Part shown: positions 4,800 through 7,049 of the stretch, piece after piece
How the letters are laid out: each line of letters opens with the position of its first letter
How positions within the stretch are numbered: the stretch's first letter is position 1
Assembly: GCA_026415275.1 (NCBI GenBank)
Contig: JAOAHK010000131.1
Span: 1-7,049, forward strand
Direction: 5' to 3'
From: Anaerolineales bacterium
GTDB lineage: Bacteria; Chloroflexota; Anaerolineae; Anaerolineales; UBA4823
DNA: 7,049 bases
Notes under the pieces: generated by a model
Seen by the model: the letters and a program-made list of their open reading frames with translations, nothing else
Database searches by the model: none
Told to the model about the DNA's origin: nothing
Position numbers and translations under genes: made by a program

Positions 4800-5522
4800 A
4801 TGTTCGCCACCCAAGACATTTCGAAGAGTTTCGGTAAATTAGTCGCTCTCTCAAATGTATCTTTCGAGGTTGAAGAAGGAGAGATATTTGGCATTGCGGG
4901 CCCAAATGGAGCAGGTAAATCCACTTTGTTCAATGTAATTACAGGGATTTATCCGCCAACTTCGGGGAAGATTTTCTTCGAAGGCAGGGAAATTACTAAT
5001 TCTAAGCCCGATCATATCTGCCATTTAGGCATTGCCCGCACTTTTCAAATTCCAACTGCGTTTCATACTCTGAGCGTTTATGATAATCTGCGGGTTGGGG
5101 CAATTTTTGGTGCTAAAAGACCCAGAAACGCAGATGAAGTTTTGGAATTACTGGGCTTGCAAGGGGTGCGTGACCGCCCGGCGCGAAACCTCGATCTGTA
5201 TACGACAAAATTGGTGATGCTGGGAGCGGCATTAGCAACGGATTGCAAACTGCTCATGCTGGATGAACCAATGGCGGGCTTTTCAATGGTAGAGATCAGT
5301 AATTTTGTAGAGATCTTGCGCCGCATCAACCAAGAGAAGAGGATCACCATCATTATCATTGAGCATCTGTTGGATATTCTCATCAGCCTGACCAAACGAA
5401 TGCTCATCCTGAGTGATGGACAAGTTTTGTACCTGGGCGATTCGGCTGGAGTAGCCAAAGATCGACGTGTGGTCGAGGTTTATTTAGGTGGCAAAGGAGG
5501 CGTCGGTGATGCTCGCCATTAA
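4800..5522 (+). CDS. livG: LivG-like ABC transporter ATP-binding protein with degenerate signature motif
   Basis: One of two cytoplasmic ATPases powering the LIV-type importer. In the 240-residue protein: Walker A GPNGAGKST at 34-42, Q-loop Gln at 83 (IARTFQIP), Walker B LLMLDEP at 151-157 with Glu156, and H-switch His189 (IIIEHLLDIL). The ABC signature region, normally like LSYGQQR, here reads LDLYTTK at 131-137; the Ser and Gly that contact the nucleotide are absent. The helical domain between Q-loop and signature is also about 20-30 residues shorter than in classical LivG (around 255 residues). I recall similar 'LPLYT.K' variants in LivG-like proteins, so this is probably a subfamily rather than a damaged gene; the frame is intact. 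Start ATG 4800 has AGGAG (4790-4794) 5 bases upstream. It overlaps livF by 14 bases. Confidence 0.92.
   Translation: MFATQDISKSFGKLVALSNVSFEVEEGEIFGIAGPNGAGKSTLFNVITGIYPPTSGKIFFEGREITNSKPDHICHLGIARTFQIPTAFHTLSVYDNLRVGAIFGAKRPRNADEVLELLGLQGVRDRPARNLDLYTTKLVMLGAALATDCKLLMLDEPMAGFSMVEISNFVEILRRINQEKRITIIIIEHLLDILISLTKRMLILSDGQVLYLGDSAGVAKDRRVVEVYLGGKGGVGDARH
5493..5500 (+). promoter_or_regulatory. Strong ribosome-binding site inside the end of livG, fixing the livF start
   Basis: AAAGGAGG lies 8 bases before ATG 5509. It rules out the in-frame GTG at 5488, which is upstream of it. Lying within livG it supports translational coupling of the two ATPase genes. Confidence 0.82.
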
Positions 5523-6207
5523 AGATTTGGATTGTTATTACGCTGACTTGCAAGTCTTGCGCGGGGTCAGCTTGCACGTTGAAGAAGGCGAAGTGGTTGC
5601 GCTCTTTGGCCCCAACGGCCATGGCAAAAGCACACTGCTTAAAGCCATTTGCAGCTTGCAACCTCCAAAAAGTGGTTCTATACAGTTTAAAGGCGAAGAA
5701 ATTGCCGGGTTGCCGGCGCATCAGATTGTCGAACGCGGCCTAGCCTACATTCCCGAAGAACGTCACCTATTTACCGATATGACTGTGCTGGAAAACCTTT
5801 ATTTAGGCGCTTATCCTCGCCATGCCCGTTCCGCAGCAAAAAAGAATTTGGAATTTGTTTTCCATATCTTTCCCCGCTTGGCAGAGCGGCGAGACCAGCT
5901 TTGCTCCACCCTGAGCGGTGGAGAAGCACGTATGGTTGCCATTGGGCGTGGTTTGATGAGCGAGACCTCTCTCTTGATGGTCGATGAACCTTCTATCGGG
6001 CTCTCACCTGGAATGAAAATGGCTGTTTTCGATGCTATTCGTCAGATCCATCAAGAGCGCGGCATGACGATCTTAATTGTTGAGCAGGAGATCCAACATG
6101 CTCTGGAAATGTCCAACCGCATCTACTTGATGAAAAAAGGTCAAATTGCCTTTGAGCGCAAGGGGGGTGAAATTCAAGTAGAAGAAATCGAAAAGGCTTA
6201 TTTTTAG
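5509..6207 (+). CDS. livF: LivF-like ABC transporter ATP-binding protein
   Basis: Second ATPase of the importer, pairing with LivG. The 232-residue protein has Walker A GPNGHGKST at 34-42 (His in place of the usual Ala), the LivF-type IPEERHLF at 81-88 where other ABC proteins have the Q-loop Gln, the full signature LSGGEARM at 135-142, Walker B LLMVDEP at 155-161 with Glu160, and D-loop SIGLSPG. The H-switch position is Gln193 in LIVEQEIQHAL; Gln here is usual for LivF and is not a mutation. The C-terminal end, EIQVEEIEKAYF, is the normal LivF finish. Start at ATG 5509 gives the standard MLAIKDLDCYY opening; a GTG at 5488 is rejected on ribosome-site grounds. It overlaps livG by 14 bases and stops 11 bases before livH. 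Confidence 0.95.
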   Translation: MLAIKDLDCYYADLQVLRGVSLHVEEGEVVALFGPNGHGKSTLLKAICSLQPPKSGSIQFKGEEIAGLPAHQIVERGLAYIPEERHLFTDMTVLENLYLGAYPRHARSAAKKNLEFVFHIFPRLAERRDQLCSTLSGGEARMVAIGRGLMSETSLLMVDEPSIGLSPGMKMAVFDAIRQIHQERGMTILIVEQEIQHALEMSNRIYLMKKGQIAFERKGGEIQVEEIEKAYF

Positions 6208-6218
6208 GAGGGAGCAGC

Positions 6219-7049
6219 ATGGAAAACTTTGTCAATGCTCTCGTTAGTGGTCTCATCTCGGGTTCTTTATATGCTGCAATGGCGTTAGGCTTAACGATCA
6301 TTTATGGCGTCAGTCGCGTGTTCAACTTCGGGCATGGCGTGATTGCCGTGATCGGTGCTTACCTCACTTGGTATCTGCTCTCTGCTTTTGGAGTGCCATT
6401 TCTGCTGGCAACCTTGTTATCGATGGGTTTTATGGCTTTGTTTGGTTGGCTGCTGTATCGCTTTACGATTAATCCGTTGCTCAAAAAGCCCAATTGGGAA
6501 TTTTCAACGGTCTTATTTATGCTTGGTGCGGGTATTTTGTTGGAAAATGTCGTTTTGCAGGTTTTTGGTCCACGCGTGAAGTCGATCCCGGTCTTGGTTG
6601 AAGGGGCATTGAAAATCGCTTTTATCCAGATTAACTGGCACGAACTAGCCTTAATCGCCATTGTGCTGGTGGCAATTATCGCGTTGAGCTTGTTTTTCAA
6701 GTACACTCGGACAGGACAGGCAATGCGTGCGGTTGCTCAGTCTGTGCCCGGTGCTCAGGTCGTCGGGATCAACATTGAGCAAGTTTTCGGTATGACCTTT
6801 GCCCTTGCCTTTGTGGTCACCGGTTTTAGCGGCATCCTACTAGGCACCAAGTATTACCTCAATCCACATATCGGTTGGGAGTGGATGGTAAAAGGATTTG
6901 TGATCGTAACCTTTGGTGGTTTAGGCAGCACCAGCGGCGCTGTGGTTGCTGCGCTCATTTTAGGATTAGTTGAAGCTGTTGCCACTCTTTACCTTGGCGC
7001 TATTTGGGTCTGGCCAATTTGGTTCGTGCTGTTTTTGATCGTATTATTG
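6219..7049 (+). CDS. livH: LivH-like inner-membrane permease of the ABC importer, 3' end cut by window edge
   Basis: Forms half of the translocation channel in the cytoplasmic membrane, normally paired with LivM. 277 codons are visible from ATG 6219 to the edge without a stop; relatives are about 290 residues, so only a short tail is missing. Recognisable parts: the N-terminal NALVSGLISGSLYAAMALGL, IYGVSRVFNFGHG at 28-40 (the 'vxNfAhG' family motif), and the cytoplasmic coupling region TRTGQAMRAVAQSVPGAQVV at about 162-181, which contacts the ATPases. The closing FVIVTFGGLGSTSGAVVAAL follows at about 228-247. Six to eight hydrophobic segments are visible. GGAGG at 6207-6211 lies 7 bases before the ATG and overlaps the livF stop codon, indicating coupled translation. 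Gene order G-F-H differs from the classical enteric J-H-M-G-F; livM is expected next. Confidence 0.93.
   Translation, partial: MENFVNALVSGLISGSLYAAMALGLTIIYGVSRVFNFGHGVIAVIGAYLTWYLLSAFGVPFLLATLLSMGFMALFGWLLYRFTINPLLKKPNWEFSTVLFMLGAGILLENVVLQVFGPRVKSIPVLVEGALKIAFIQINWHELALIAIVLVAIIALSLFFKYTRTGQAMRAVAQSVPGAQVVGINIEQVFGMTFALAFVVTGFSGILLGTKYYLNPHIGWEWMVKGFVIVTFGGLGSTSGAVVAALILGLVEAVATLYLGAIWVWPIWFVLFLIVLL

Overview
The window is ordinary bacterial chromosome of roughly even base composition with closely packed genes on both strands. A MacA/HlyD-like adaptor, a lipoprotein-type LIV binding protein, an AsnC-type regulator with an extended C-terminus and CCCTCTCCC/GGGAGAGGG palindromic repeats together suggest Chloroflexota, perhaps Anaerolineae. 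That placement is inference from gene style only; no sequence comparison was possible.

Left part (1-1957). The 3' end of an HlyD/MacA-like membrane-fusion gene enters at the left edge. It ends at a symmetrical hairpin terminator that also faces a convergent tRNA-Pro(UGG) on the minus strand. The tRNA has a strong sigma70 promoter whose -10 box overlaps a perfect TATAAT on the plus strand. A class I SAM-dependent methyltransferase of unknown substrate follows on the plus strand.

Middle (1958-3234). About 200 bases without a convincing gene are followed by a single-domain EamA (DMT) transporter on the minus strand. Diverging from it is an Lrp/AsnC regulator with a perfect-consensus sigma70 promoter and a 21-bp inverted repeat touching its start codon. 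The spacer between the two genes is AT-rich and carries several symmetrical elements, which suits autoregulation and joint control of the transporter.

Right part (3341-7049). Codirectional with the regulator lies a LIV/HAAT-type ABC importer: a lipoprotein substrate-binding protein, an intergenic pair of palindromic repeats, then livG-, livF- and livH-like genes joined by overlaps or very short gaps. livH is open at the right edge, only slightly short of full length, and livM would be expected next. The substrate cannot be read from sequence; branched-chain or other amino acids are the default guess, and the Lrp-type regulator fits that.

Working model (inference): the regulator senses an amino acid or related ligand and sets both a small EamA carrier on one side and a high-affinity importer on the other. 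The most unusual protein-level feature is asymmetry of the two ATPases. LivG has a badly degenerate ABC signature and LivF has Gln at the H-switch position, and both departures fall in the same composite ATP site. I see no CRISPR array, insertion sequence, phage gene or clearly new defence system here.
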